Assembly: GCA_945787465.1 (NCBI GenBank)
Contig: CALZIZ010000055.1
Coordinates: forward strand, 1 to 40,784
Length of the DNA: 40,784 nt
Source of the DNA: an uncultured Desulfuromonadales bacterium
GTDB lineage: Bacteria; Desulfobacterota; Desulfuromonadia; Desulfuromonadales; Trichloromonadaceae
Direction: 5' to 3'
The notes below the pieces were generated by a model. It saw only the letters and a list, made by a program, of their open reading frames with translations, had not been told where the DNA came from and ran no database searches. This document shows positions 33,421-40,784 of this stretch, piece after piece (position 1 is the stretch's first letter; the number at the start of each line of letters is the position of its first letter). Made by a program: the position numbers and the translations under genes.

Positions 33421-34194
33421 TTACTGTTCGGCCTTGTTTCGTCCGTAAATAATGCGCAACCCCTCCAGGGTCAGCAGGGGCTCAACCTCTTCGATGGTCT
33501 CCGAAGCGGTGGCGATAAGCCGGGCCAGGCCCCCGGTTGCCACCACCAGAGGATCGTCGTCGGCCTCTTTTTTCATCCGTGCCACGATCCCGTCGACCAG
33601 CCCCACGTAGCCGTAAAAAATACCGGCCTGCATGCTGTTAACGGTATTTTTGGCGATCACCTGGGGAGGCTTTGAGATATCCACCCGGGGCAGTTTGCTG
33701 GCCCGCTCGAAAAGAGCTTCGGCGGCGATAGAGACCCCCGGAGCAATGGCCCCGCCAAGGTACTGACCGCGCTCGGAGATGAAATCGAAGGTGGTCGCCG
33801 TCCCGAAGTCGACCACGATCAGGCTGCGGCGGTACTTTTCAAAAGCTGCCACGGCATTGACGATGCGATCGGCCCCTACCTCCTTGGGGTTATCATACAG
33901 AATCGGCATGCCGGTTTTGATCCCGGGTCCGACGATATAGGGACTCTTTTTGAAATAACGGCGGCACAGCCGCTCAAAGGTATTGAGCACCGGCGGCACC
34001 ACGCAGGAGATTATGACATCGCGTATGTCTGAGAATTCGACCCTGGAGAGCCGGAAGAGGTGATCGATGACAATGGCGTACTCATCCACGGTCCGCGACT
34101 TGTCGGTCGTGATGCGCCAGTTGCGGATCAGGTTCTGGCCATCGTACATGCCCAAAACGGCATTGGTGTTGCCAACATCGATAACTAAAAGCAT
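33421..34194 (-). CDS. coaX: Type III pantothenate kinase
   Basis: 257 residues from ATG 34194, which places the conserved [19 protein letters not shown] at the N-terminus; the track to 34233 would add 13 residues of repeat-encoded sequence. Other signatures are [32 protein letters not shown] and [13 protein letters not shown]. It phosphorylates pantothenate, the first step of CoA synthesis, and is not inhibited by CoA. It has no clear ribosome-binding site: the bases 10-37 upstream are a seven-base-period repeat. birA lies 128 bases upstream, a pairing that is common for coaX. Confidence 0.94.
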   Translation of the reverse strand: MLLVIDVGNTNAVLGMYDGQNLIRNWRITTDKSRTVDEYAIVIDHLFRLSRVEFSDIRDVIISCVVPPVLNTFERLCRRYFKKSPYIVGPGIKTGMPILYDNPKEVGADRIVNAVAAFEKYRRSLIVVDFGTATTFDFISERGQYLGGAIAPGVSIAAEALFERASKLPRVDISKPPQVIAKNTVNSMQAGIFYGYVGLVDGIVARMKKEADDDPLVVATGGLARLIATASETIEEVEPLLTLEGLRIIYGRNKAEQ

Positions 34195-34203
34195 AAAAAT
34201 CCG

Positions 34204-34231
34204 GTGATTCGTGATTAGTAACTGGTAAAAC
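34204..34231. repeat. Degenerate heptad repeat GTGATTN
   Basis: Four seven-base units in register, the first two GTGATTC and GTGATTA. It occupies the position from -10 to -37 relative to the coaX start on the minus strand, where a ribosome-binding site and leader would normally be. Confidence 0.62.
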
Positions 34232-34253
34232 ATTCCGAAAAACCCACAGAATC

Positions 34254-34278
34254 TGTAGGAGCGGCTTCAGCCGCGAAT
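34254..34278. repeat. REP-like sequence TGTAGGAGCGGCTTCAGCC...
   Basis: A short palindromic sequence with stem GCGGCT / AGCCGC (34261-34274) in a TGTAGGAG...GCGAAT context. The wording is that of REP elements recurring between genes in many proteobacteria. It lies between birA and coaX. Confidence 0.6.
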
Positions 34279-34322
34279 GTTTCGCCTATAATAAACGAAT
34301 GGGGCAGGCAGCCCCCCTCCCC

Positions 34323-35318
34323 TCAGTTCTCAGGCCCAATCGGCCTGACATCTCCGGCCAGCACCTTCTCCTCGCAGCCATCGTCAAGGCGTAGCAGCAG
34401 CGCCCCGTCCGGGTCAAGACCCGTCACCTGCCCCTGAACCTTGCGGTCGTAGTAGTCCACCTCGACCCGGCGTCCGTTCAGATTCCAGAACGATTCCCAC
34501 TGCTGGCGGATCGGGGCAAAACCTTCGGCCAGATACTGGTGGTAGAGTTCGTCGAGATGCCGGTAAAGACAGCGGGCAAAAGCGAGGCGGGACACAGCCT
34601 GGCCCTTTTCGATCAGCAGCGAGGTGGCGGGATAGCGCAGATCGTCGGGAAACTGGTCGGCTGTCATGTTCAGGTTGACCCCGATACCCAGGATCACGAA
34701 GTGAATCCCTTCGGTTTCGGCGCTCATTTCATTGAGCAGGCCGGCCACCTTTTTGCCCCCGAGCAGTATGTCGTTGGGCCATTTGACCTGCGGGTCGAGG
34801 CCGCTGATCTCCTGCACCGCAAGGGCCACGGCGGCCGCCGAGACAAAGGTCAGCTGGGGTGCGTAGCGAGGCAGAATAGCGGGGCGCAACAACACCGAGG
34901 TGTACAGGTTGACCACGGCCGGCGACTCCCAGCGTCGCCCCATGCGCCCCTTGCCGGCACTCTGGCTGTCGGCGAGAACCACCGTGCCGTCGGCCCTTCC
35001 CTGTTCACCGAGATCATAGGCTCGCAGGTTGGTCGAATCGGTTTGCTCGTACCAGACGACCTCGCGGCCGATGCACCGGGTATTCAGGTCGGCCTGAATT
35101 TCAGATGAGATCAGCTCGTCGGGTGCCGAGAGCAGACGGTAGCCCCGGGAGGTCACCGCCTCGATGCGATAGCCCAGCTCCCGAAGCAGCTTGATCTGCT
35201 TCCACACAGCCGAACGCGAGACCCCCAAAAACTGGCTGATCTCCTCGCCAGAGAGAAAGGAGTCGCCTTTTTCACGAAACAGTCGAAGAATTTCTTCCCT
35301 TGGTCCGGGATTGGTCAT
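34323..35318 (-). CDS. birA: Biotin operon repressor / biotin-protein ligase
   Basis: 331 residues from ATG 35318, normal for a bifunctional BirA. The N-terminal winged helix (about 8-65, SGEEISQFLGVSRSAVWKQI) should bind DNA. The ligase core has QTDSTN, AGKGRMGRRWESP (biotin-binding loop) and KWPNDILLGGKKVAGLLNE, and a C-terminal SH3-like domain ends the protein. It joins biotin to acceptor lysines through biotinyl-AMP and may repress biotin genes. No biotin gene is present in the window. The start is chosen from homology; AAGG lies 9 bases upstream. Confidence 0.95.
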   Translation of the reverse strand: MTNPGPREEILRLFREKGDSFLSGEEISQFLGVSRSAVWKQIKLLRELGYRIEAVTSRGYRLLSAPDELISSEIQADLNTRCIGREVVWYEQTDSTNLRAYDLGEQGRADGTVVLADSQSAGKGRMGRRWESPAVVNLYTSVLLRPAILPRYAPQLTFVSAAAVALAVQEISGLDPQVKWPNDILLGGKKVAGLLNEMSAETEGIHFVILGIGVNLNMTADQFPDDLRYPATSLLIEKGQAVSRLAFARCLYRHLDELYHQYLAEGFAPIRQQWESFWNLNGRRVEVDYYDRKVQGQVTGLDPDGALLLRLDDGCEEKVLAGDVRPIGPEN

Positions 35319-35405
35319 GGGCAGCCTTGGAATCCGGTTATTTACCTGAAGCCGTGTGTTTGTTAACGCGTTGCCGATTTTCCGCAATCCTGCAAATCTA
35401 CGCAA

Positions 35406-35440
35406 GCGAGAAGTGAAGCGTGAGGGGGGATGCGTGACTT
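35406..35440. repeat. Degenerate heptad repeat GTGANNN, birA side
   Basis: Five seven-base units in register, including GTGAAGC and GTGAGGG. It lies 90-120 bases upstream of the birA start. A second tract of the inverse sense (35482-35509) follows 40 bases later. Confidence 0.55.
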
Positions 35441-35481
35441 GCCAAACAAAAACAAGCCTTTGCGCTTTTCCACCTCACAAT

Positions 35482-35509
35482 CCTCAGGCCTCACTCCTCA
35501 CGGATTCAG
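35482..35509. repeat. Degenerate heptad repeat CCTCANN overlapping the nadC stop
   Basis: Four seven-base units in register (CCTCAGG, CCTCACT and two relatives). The last unit covers the TGA stop codon of nadC (35506-35508). On the minus strand it reads NNTGAGG, the same sense as the plus-strand tract at 35406-35440, so the two form an inverted pair. Confidence 0.6.
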
Positions 35510-36333
35510 GACTTAAACAGCATGGAAATATCGACCGCCATGTACGAATGGGTCAGGGCCCCCACCGAAATAAGATCGACCCCGGTTTCGGCAATATCCC
35601 GAATCGTCTCCAGGTTGACGCCGCCCGAAGCTTCGGTCAGGGCGCGCCCGGCGACCAGATCGACAGCCTGCCGCAGCATGGCCAGGTCCATGTTGTCGAG
35701 CATGATGATGTCAGCACCTGCATCAAGAGCTTCACGTACCTCATCGAGGTTCTCGGTTTCAACCTCGATCTTCAGGGTATGGGGCACCCGGTCTTTGGCC
35801 CGGGATATTGCAGCTGTGACTCCGCCAGCGGCGGCAATGTGATTTTCCTTGATCAGAATCCCGTCATAGAGGGAGGTGCGATGATTGCGACCGCCACCCA
35901 TGCGTACTGAATACTTTTCCAGAACCCGCAGGCCGGGGGTGGTTTTACGGGTATCGACCACGGTGGCACCGGTGCCTTTGACGGCATCGACAAAACGGGC
36001 GGTCAGGGTGGCCACCCCGCTCATGCGCTGCAACAGGTTCAGAGCCACCCGCTCGCCCTGAAGCAACAGAGCCGCATCACCCTTCAGCCAGGCGATCACC
36101 TGCCCCCGGCTGACCTCAAAACCGTCCTCCTGGAGCTTTTCGAAGGCGATCTCGCTGTCCAGCAAGGCAAAAACCCGTTGCGCCACATCGATGCCCGACA
36201 GGACGAAGTCTTCCTTGGCGACCAGTTCAGCGCGGGCCGAAGTGCCTTTTTCGATGGTGGCCAGAGTGGTGAGGTCCCCCGACCCGATGTCTTCCTGAAG
36301 GGCGTTGCGAATAATCCGGTCTATTTCAAACAT
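35506..36333 (-). CDS. nadC: Nicotinate-nucleotide pyrophosphorylase (quinolinate phosphoribosyltransferase)
   Basis: 275 residues from ATG 36333 (GGAG nine bases upstream); ATG 36348 and a long unconserved extension to 36474 are rejected. Signatures: EDIGSGDLTT, ERVALNLLQRMSGVAT, DTRKTTPGLRVLEKYSVRMG, GGRNHRTSLYDGILIKENH, the catalytic EVETENLDEV and GADIIMLDNMD. It makes nicotinate mononucleotide from quinolinate and PRPP in de novo NAD synthesis. It is the promoter-proximal gene of the nadC-birA-coaX-fusA-like run and diverges from the OmpA-like gene. The 286 bases up to that gene show no recognisable site. Confidence 0.96.
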   Translation of the reverse strand: MFEIDRIIRNALQEDIGSGDLTTLATIEKGTSARAELVAKEDFVLSGIDVAQRVFALLDSEIAFEKLQEDGFEVSRGQVIAWLKGDAALLLQGERVALNLLQRMSGVATLTARFVDAVKGTGATVVDTRKTTPGLRVLEKYSVRMGGGRNHRTSLYDGILIKENHIAAAGGVTAAISRAKDRVPHTLKIEVETENLDEVREALDAGADIIMLDNMDLAMLRQAVDLVAGRALTEASGGVNLETIRDIAETGVDLISVGALTHSYMAVDISMLFKS

Positions 36334-36620
36334 AGTGGAGGTCTCCATAACATATTGAAAATGCTTTTTTATACCATGGACATCGGCACCCCGCAACCGA
36401 AAAGCCTTACAATCGCTGCCCTGGCCTGCCCCCCTCGCGCCTTGCCGCAACGCCTGCTCTGCCGGGAAAAACATTTTACTTTTTTAGGTGTTGTGCTAGG
36501 TTCTCTGCCAGCGGCCGAGTTCCCCGAGCCCCAAAACACAGCGCAGGGGGCGGCAGCACCCGAAACATCAACCGGCAGCTGGTTATTTCGGCGAACCTTC
36601 AAATTCCAAGGAGAAAAACC

Positions 36621-37526
36621 GTGCGCAGCTATTTTTTGTTTTTCGCATTGGTCCTTTTGTCCCAGACCCTCGGTGGCTGTGTCACCAAAACGACCTTTGA
36701 ACAAAAAGCCAATGAAGCGGCAACTCTTAGCGATCGACTTCAGCAGATGGGGGCAGACTACCAGAATCTTCAGGAGCAGCACAACGACCTGATGGCCCAA
36801 AAGGCAAGCCTGGAGAAACAGCAGAGCGAGCTTAACGACAGGAATGCGGGCTTGAGCAAAGACCTCGCCCGAGCGCGGGCCGACATCGAGCGCCTGGAGC
36901 AGGTGCTTTCGGATCGCAGCGCCCAGACCGGGGCGGCCATGAGCGAAATGCGTCAGACCATAGACCGCCTTGAGTCAAAAAGCCGTGAACTTGCGCAGCA
37001 GGTTGAGCGCGAACGCATAGCCAGAGAGGCTCGCCTGGCCCAGATGAAAAACACCTACGATCAACTCGTCGACAAGATGGAGACTGAAATCAAGCGTGGC
37101 GAAATCACCATCTCCGAACTCCAGGGCAAGCTGACCGTCAACATGGTCGAACGCATCCTCTTCGATTCGGGCCAGGCTGACATAAAGAAGGAAGGTCTCG
37201 AAGTTCTAAGCAGAGTCGGCAAAATCCTTAAAGGAGTCACCGATAAAGAGGTGAGGGTCGAAGGGCATACAGACAACATCCCCATCAGCTCAAGGCTGCG
37301 TGAAACCTTTCCCAGCAACTGGGAACTCTCCACCGCCCGGGCCGCCAACGTGGTTCACTTTCTTCAGGATCCAATCGGCATTCCCGGTGAACGTCTTTCG
37401 GCCAATGGCTTCGGTGAATTTCGTCCGGTTGCTGACAACGGAGATTCAAAGGGGCGGGCCCAGAACCGACGCATCCAGATGGTGCTGATCCCCCTCGAGC
37501 CCCAGCAGACAAAAACCGCTCATTAA
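36621..37526 (+). CDS. OmpA-family peptidoglycan-binding lipoprotein with coiled coil
   Basis: 301 residues from GTG 36621 (CAAGGAGAAAAACC upstream). The signal peptide ends in LGGC with C20 as the lipid-carrying residue. A long coiled coil (about 25-160) precedes the OmpA_C domain (about 175-290), with ILFDSGQADIKKEGLEVLSR, VRVEGHTDNIPISS and GRAQNRRIQMVLIP, the peptidoglycan-binding motifs. The layout resembles Pal- or MotB-like anchors with an extended stalk that could span the periplasm. A terminator follows, so it is a single-gene unit divergent from nadC. Confidence 0.92.
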   Translation: MRSYFLFFALVLLSQTLGGCVTKTTFEQKANEAATLSDRLQQMGADYQNLQEQHNDLMAQKASLEKQQSELNDRNAGLSKDLARARADIERLEQVLSDRSAQTGAAMSEMRQTIDRLESKSRELAQQVERERIAREARLAQMKNTYDQLVDKMETEIKRGEITISELQGKLTVNMVERILFDSGQADIKKEGLEVLSRVGKILKGVTDKEVRVEGHTDNIPISSRLRETFPSNWELSTARAANVVHFLQDPIGIPGERLSANGFGEFRPVADNGDSKGRAQNRRIQMVLIPLEPQQTKTAH

Positions 37527-37578
37527 AAAACGCCTCGGGCCAGTAGCCCTGCAACCGGTTTTCAACTATTATAAGTAG

Positions 37579-37601
37579 AGGGTGATGTTGAACATCACCC
37601 T
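37579..37601 (+). terminator. Terminator after the OmpA-like gene
   Basis: AGGGTGATG and CATCACCCT form a 9-bp stem with a TTGAA loop, followed by TTGCTTTTC. Confidence 0.78.
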
Positions 37602-37665
37602 TTGCTTTTCTGAGCTTGTGCCGGCGGCACTGACAATGACCCGGTACGCATAAATGGAGATCAGA

Positions 37666-38100
37666 GTGAAATACAGGGTTATCGTCATCGAAGATGACGC
37701 TTCCTGCAGAATGCTGCTGACTGCCATCCTTGAACAGCGGGGCTATGAGGTTTTAAGCTTCAGTGACCCTTGCGCCTGCCCGCTCTATGTCGATCCCCAA
37801 TGCGAATGTCTCCACGAACATGCCTGCGGCGACTTTCTGGTCACCGACAACCGCATGCCCAAAATGACCGGGCTCGAGTTCGTCGACCGTCAGGAAAACC
37901 GGGGCTGCAAGGGGATCATTCACAACAAGGCTGTCATTTCAGCCACATGGAACACAGAAGAGCTCAGCAAGGCTGAATCCCTCGGCTGCAAGGTCTTTAG
38001 CAAACCCTACGACCTTGCCCAAATCGAACAATGGCTGGACGAACGGGAAAAGGAGATTCCTCGCGACAGAAAACTGGTCGCATTCGACGGGCAGCCATGA
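37666..38100 (+). CDS. Stand-alone receiver protein with cysteine cluster
   Basis: 144 residues from GTG 37666 (GGAG six bases upstream); ATG 37654 has no such site. It is a single REC domain: acidic pair in VIVIEDDASCR, phospho-acceptor Asp in FLVTDNRMPKMTGLEF, the Thr/Ser position in VISATWN and Lys in VFSKPYD. Between the second strand and the phosphorylation site it carries five cysteines in CACPLY, CEC and AC, with two histidines nearby. That insert could bind a metal or sense redox state beside the active site (inference). No output domain is present, so it would act on a protein partner. Confidence 0.86.
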   Translation: MKYRVIVIEDDASCRMLLTAILEQRGYEVLSFSDPCACPLYVDPQCECLHEHACGDFLVTDNRMPKMTGLEFVDRQENRGCKGIIHNKAVISATWNTEELSKAESLGCKVFSKPYDLAQIEQWLDEREKEIPRDRKLVAFDGQP

Positions 38101-38149
38101 TAATATCCCGACCTTGATTCCCTCACAATTCCCTCAAGGATCTGTCCCC

Positions 38150-38758
38150 ATGCTTTCTGCCTTCGAACGCAAGATGCTCTACGCTTTTCTGACCACGCTC
38201 TTTCAATACCCCGACGAACAGACCCTGGAAGCTGTTCAGGGGCTTGAAAAAGAAACCTTCGAACCGCTCTTCCCCGGACTTGGCGTTCCCACCGCCCCCT
38301 GCCTTGAAGAACTTCAGACGGCCTACACCGGACTTTTTGTCAACCGGTTCGGAGGGGTCCCGGCATCGCCCTACGGCTCAGTTTACCTCGAAAAAGAGCC
38401 CCGGGTCATGGGCCAGTCGACGCTTGCGGTAGCAAACACCTACACCAGCGCCGGCCTGAGCCTCGAACAGAGCAATGAACCGGCTGACTACCTGCCGACG
38501 GAGCTTGAATTCCTCTATTACCTGACCGAGGGCGAAGAGCGCTCCCTTGAGGAAAAAACCAAGGCCAAGACCAAAGAGTGGATTGCAAGCCAGGCCGATT
38601 TTTTTCATATTCTTTTCTACCCTTGGATCACCCAGTTCTGTCAAAAACTCGCCGACACCGAACGGGCCCACCCCTTCTATCTTTGGGCAGCCGACCTTCT
38701 GGGGCGCTTTGCCGAAATGGAAAACCAGCGCCTGAAAGAAATCAAGCCCGGCAAATAA
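38150..38758 (+). CDS. TorD/DmsD-family molecular chaperone
   Basis: 203 residues from ATG 38150 (CAAGGAT upstream); the frame is open to 38015 but the upstream part overlaps the response-regulator gene. The all-helical TorD fold is indicated by YTGLFVNRFGGVPASPYGSV, PADYLPTELEFLYYL and HPFYLWAADLLGRF. Such proteins bind twin-arginine leaders and fold complex iron-sulfur molybdoenzymes. No client enzyme is encoded in the window. The 49-base gap to the receiver gene would allow a shared transcript, but no functional link is known. Confidence 0.9.
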   Translation: MLSAFERKMLYAFLTTLFQYPDEQTLEAVQGLEKETFEPLFPGLGVPTAPCLEELQTAYTGLFVNRFGGVPASPYGSVYLEKEPRVMGQSTLAVANTYTSAGLSLEQSNEPADYLPTELEFLYYLTEGEERSLEEKTKAKTKEWIASQADFFHILFYPWITQFCQKLADTERAHPFYLWAADLLGRFAEMENQRLKEIKPGK

Positions 38759-38818
38759 GATGCATTCGCAAAAAGTCTTGAGATGGACAAGCAAAAGCCT
38801 TTAAAAAACATGACAAGA

Positions 38819-38857
38819 ACGCAAAAAGGGTTGGCATCGAGCCAACCCTTTTTGCGT
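38819..38857. terminator. Bidirectional terminator between torD-like and membrane genes
   Basis: A perfect 17-bp stem (ACGCAAAAAGGGTTGGC, 38819-38835, with its inverse at 38841-38857) and an ATCGA loop. Runs of five T or A within the arms serve both strands. Confidence 0.93.
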
Positions 38858-38881
38858 CTTATCTGTCTTCTAAAGGAAAAA

Positions 38882-39574
38882 CTAGCGCAACAGCCTGGCG
38901 AGGTACAGAAATGTGCCGCCGACCGAGAGACCCGCCAGCAGATTGCCGATATTGCCCACCACTTCCGAGAGCTGATAGCGCAAGGGGTAGAGATTCGCCA
39001 TCCCCGGCAGATCCAGATCGTAGACCTGGATATAGAGCTGCGAGCCCTTCCAGAGAAAGATAAATACGAAGACGGCCATAAAGGCGATAAACCCCTTGCC
39101 GATGGGGCTGTCTTTGACATTGATATAGATTTTTCGGATCAGGTCGATATTGATCAACGACAAAAAGACCCAGTTGGTATTTTCAACAATGCGGATAATG
39201 CGCAGGGTCTTCTCTGTGGGAACGGGATTGATGAGGATAAAAACCAACGAAGCGCCAATCACCCCCAAGGTCGTCAAATAGACGAAACGTTTTTTCCCCT
39301 CAAGCTCGAGGGTGCGAGAGAAAACATAATATTCCTGAAACCCGTGGCTCATGACTAGAATCGAAATAGTGCCGACGATATACGCCATGGCCTGTACCTG
39401 CGGGATATCGGCCCCGGGCAAAAAGGAGATCGCCTGGGGGATGACCTCACCGACCAGAATCAGAAAGAAACCGACGGCGATACTGGTCCAAACCCGGGCA
39501 TTGCCAATACTGAAATAAAAAGAAACCGCTCCGGCAATGAGCCAGAATAGAATCTGCAACAGACTCCAATCCAT
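38882..39574 (-). CDS. Seven-helix membrane protein of unknown function
   Basis: A 230-residue inner-membrane protein with about seven helices (near 5-22, 30-52, 62-78, 100-118, 133-150, 158-178 and 205-228) and an outward N-terminus. No transport or enzyme motif is recognised. Conserved-looking features are MSHGFQEYYVFSRTLELEGK between helices three and four and GMANLYPLRYQLSEVVGNIG before the last helix. It lies 66 bases after a DUF4388-like gene on the same strand, so the two may be a sensor pair, but this is inference. Confidence 0.78.
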   Translation of the reverse strand: MDWSLLQILFWLIAGAVSFYFSIGNARVWTSIAVGFFLILVGEVIPQAISFLPGADIPQVQAMAYIVGTISILVMSHGFQEYYVFSRTLELEGKKRFVYLTTLGVIGASLVFILINPVPTEKTLRIIRIVENTNWVFLSLINIDLIRKIYINVKDSPIGKGFIAFMAVFVFIFLWKGSQLYIQVYDLDLPGMANLYPLRYQLSEVVGNIGNLLAGLSVGGTFLYLARLLR

Positions 39575-39639
39575 GCGTAAACCCTCCCCTCTCCTATCCC
39601 TCTAAAGCCCTGGCGCCGCCGCGGCTCAAAATCCCCGGG

Positions 39640-40593
39640 TCATGCACCTTGAGCGTCATTAAAGCGCTGGTCCATCTCCTCAAGCATGGCCTTGATGGCA
39701 GAGGATCCGGCAACCAGCCTGGCGGCCTGGCCAAGGCCGGCGTAAAACCCGCCCAGCGAGATATCAGTGAACGGCTCCTGAGCTGATACGTTTTTCTCGA
39801 ATTCTTTGTCCACAAGCGAGGCACCGATTTTCCCTATGTGCTGCTGAGCGGTGTTGCGAAACAACTCGAGAATTTTTTTGCGCTTTTCCTTTTCCCGGCT
39901 TTCCAGGCTGCGACTCGTCTCGGCCTCGCGAACCTTTTGCTGCTGAGCAAAACTCTCCCTTGCCTTCTGCCACAGGGCGCCCAGATCTGCAGACTCCATA
40001 AGGTCGGCAAGCACCAATCCGGTATCCCTGTTGATCAGCAGGTCGACCTTGGCCCCCGGCAGGCGGGCAACGGACATGGAGGTATCGGCGGTGGTTTCGA
40101 GGTCGGTCGACCCATCATGAAAGAAACCTAAGGGCTGGCCGTCACGGTAAAAGATGAGCGCTACATGTTCATCGGTATAGATGCGCAGACAACCGCTGAT
40201 GCGCTCTTCTTTTATCTTGGTCAGCAGGGCCTTGATATCGATCAGCTTGAGTTCCTGCCCGCGATAGACAACATGGCCGTGCAGCAGGGCATGGATACTG
40301 ATCGCCAGATCGGGGGAGAGCTTGTAGATATCGAGCCTTGCCCCCCCGGCCAGGGACTGTTCGAAAATCCGCACCATGGCATCGCCGGCAATCAGGCGTT
40401 CTGTGGAACCTTCGAAAAGGGCACTGATCAACCCACCCTGCCGAAAGATGATGATCCCGGTGCCACCGGGACATTCAAAGCGCAGGTAACCGGTGAATTT
40501 GCCTGCTTGCAGCTTGTAAAAGGCCGCCGGCAGATTCACCCGCTTCGGGTCGATCATTTCTTTGACCGGATTTCCCCTGGGCAACAGGATCAT
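39640..40593 (-). CDS. DUF4388-like two-domain protein
   Basis: 317 residues from ATG 40593 (AAGGGGGG upstream). Two copies of a DUF4388-like fold are seen. The first spans about 20-75 (AGKFTGYLRFECPGGTGIII, RQGGLISALFEGS). The second spans about 120-165 (ERISGCLRIYTDEHVALIFY, RDGQPLGFFHDGS). A charged coiled coil (about 205-245) and a helical tail follow. DUF4388 domains occur in gliding and type IV pilus-related regulators of deltaproteobacteria, but the role is unproven. There is no signal peptide. The next gene encodes a seven-helix membrane protein. Confidence 0.72.
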   Translation of the reverse strand: MILLPRGNPVKEMIDPKRVNLPAAFYKLQAGKFTGYLRFECPGGTGIIIFRQGGLISALFEGSTERLIAGDAMVRIFEQSLAGGARLDIYKLSPDLAISIHALLHGHVVYRGQELKLIDIKALLTKIKEERISGCLRIYTDEHVALIFYRDGQPLGFFHDGSTDLETTADTSMSVARLPGAKVDLLINRDTGLVLADLMESADLGALWQKARESFAQQQKVREAETSRSLESREKEKRKKILELFRNTAQQHIGKIGASLVDKEFEKNVSAQEPFTDISLGGFYAGLGQAARLVAGSSAIKAMLEEMDQRFNDAQGA

Positions 40594-40618
40594 GAGGCCC
40601 CCCTTGAAAGAATAAACC

Positions 40619-40640
40619 GCCCCGCCGCAAGCAGCGGGGC
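40619..40640. terminator. GC-rich hairpin upstream of the DUF4388-like gene
   Basis: GCCCCGC (40619-40625) pairs with GCGGGGC (40634-40640) around an 8-base loop. On the minus strand it is followed by GGTTTATTC, so it is at best a weak terminator for a gene beyond the window. Confidence 0.5.
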
Positions 40641-40647
40641 TTGGGAA

Positions 40648-40784
40648 GACAGAAAATAGAAGGTAGAAGAGAAGCGAAGGCGAACACCCTTCTACCTTCT
40701 ACCTTCTACCTTCTACCTTCTACCTTCTACCTTCTACCTTCTACCTTCTACCTTCTACCTTCTACCTTCTACCTTCTACCTTCT
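40648..40784. repeat. Heptanucleotide array (TTCTACC)n with degenerate leader
   Basis: Thirteen or more uninterrupted copies of TTCTACC (from 40690) run off the right edge of the window. Six degenerate seven-base units (40648-40689) precede them in the same register; several, such as GGTAGAA, are inverse-sense relatives of the main unit. It lies upstream of the DUF4388-like gene. Confidence 0.95.

Noticed and set aside
31255-33675. An 806-codon open frame on the plus strand.
   Set aside because: It is the antisense shadow of the EF-G-like gene; its product has no family features while the minus strand encodes all EF-G motifs.
36334-36474. N-terminal extension of nadC.
   Set aside because: The extra 47 residues are low-complexity and unlike nadC; ATG 36333 has the ribosome-binding site and family start.
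37579-37601. Fluoride-type riboswitch suggested by GGTGATG.
   Set aside because: The rest of the riboswitch consensus is absent; the sequence is a simple terminator hairpin after the OmpA-like gene.

Overview
The window reads as chromosomal DNA of a Gram-negative deltaproteobacterium of the Desulfuromonadales/Geobacterales type. This rests on gene content: a sigma-54-style glnB-amtB-porin operon, outer-membrane lipoproteins and beta-barrels, a 6S RNA, a PilZ response regulator, an HDOD protein and an operon carrying nadC, birA and coaX. I cannot name the genus from sequence alone. No phage, integrase, insertion-sequence transposase, rRNA, tRNA or CRISPR array was recognised, so this is mostly core genome with small non-coding repeats between genes.

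Layout. 1-750: the start of an AIM24-family gene and two back-to-back palindrome-ended elements; a third copy lies at 28.9 kb. 0.8-3.3 kb (minus): radical SAM protein, EI24/CysZ-like membrane protein, inositol monophosphatase. 3.4-6.3 kb (minus): P-II regulator, ammonium channel and porin behind a sigma-54 promoter and a leader with an intrinsic terminator; a GAF-PAS histidine kinase sits just upstream. 8.1-8.4 kb: 6S RNA with promoter and terminator. 8.5-13.4 kb: two tiny proteins, a TraB-family protein, a frameshifted L,D-transpeptidase, a shortened rhomboid protease, a YbaK deacylase. 13.5-16.0 kb: sirtuin and nicotinate phosphoribosyltransferase. 16.1-18.0 kb: a 49-residue CxxC protein, HDOD protein, nitroreductase. 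18.4-21.4 kb: Slp lipoprotein, then a sigma-54-promoted lipoprotein plus outer-membrane barrel pair. 21.4-28.9 kb: M24 peptidase, acyl-CoA synthetase, DUF502, REC-PilZ regulator, truncated ZIP transporter, MgtC, MogA/MoaB and MOSC proteins. 29.0-36.3 kb (minus): helical-repeat protein, SPOR protein, EF-G-like GTPase, coaX, birA, nadC. 36.6-40.6 kb: OmpA-like lipoprotein, Cys-rich response regulator, TorD chaperone, a seven-helix membrane protein and a DUF4388-like protein.

Shared themes. NAD metabolism recurs (sirtuin, pncB, nadC). Molybdenum-enzyme support recurs (MogA/MoaB, MOSC, TorD) although no molybdoenzyme is present. Nitrogen signalling fills 3.4-7.9 kb.

The most unusual signal is non-coding. 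At least seven gene boundaries carry tandem repeats with a seven-base period. Each has a different unit sequence: AACCTGG, TTCTACC, AGGTTCA, AAAATTC and others. Some are perfect arrays of 13 or more units and others are decayed but stay in register. Three envelope or membrane genes (L,D-transpeptidase, rhomboid, ZIP) also look shortened relative to their families. Family comparisons are from memory; no database search was run.
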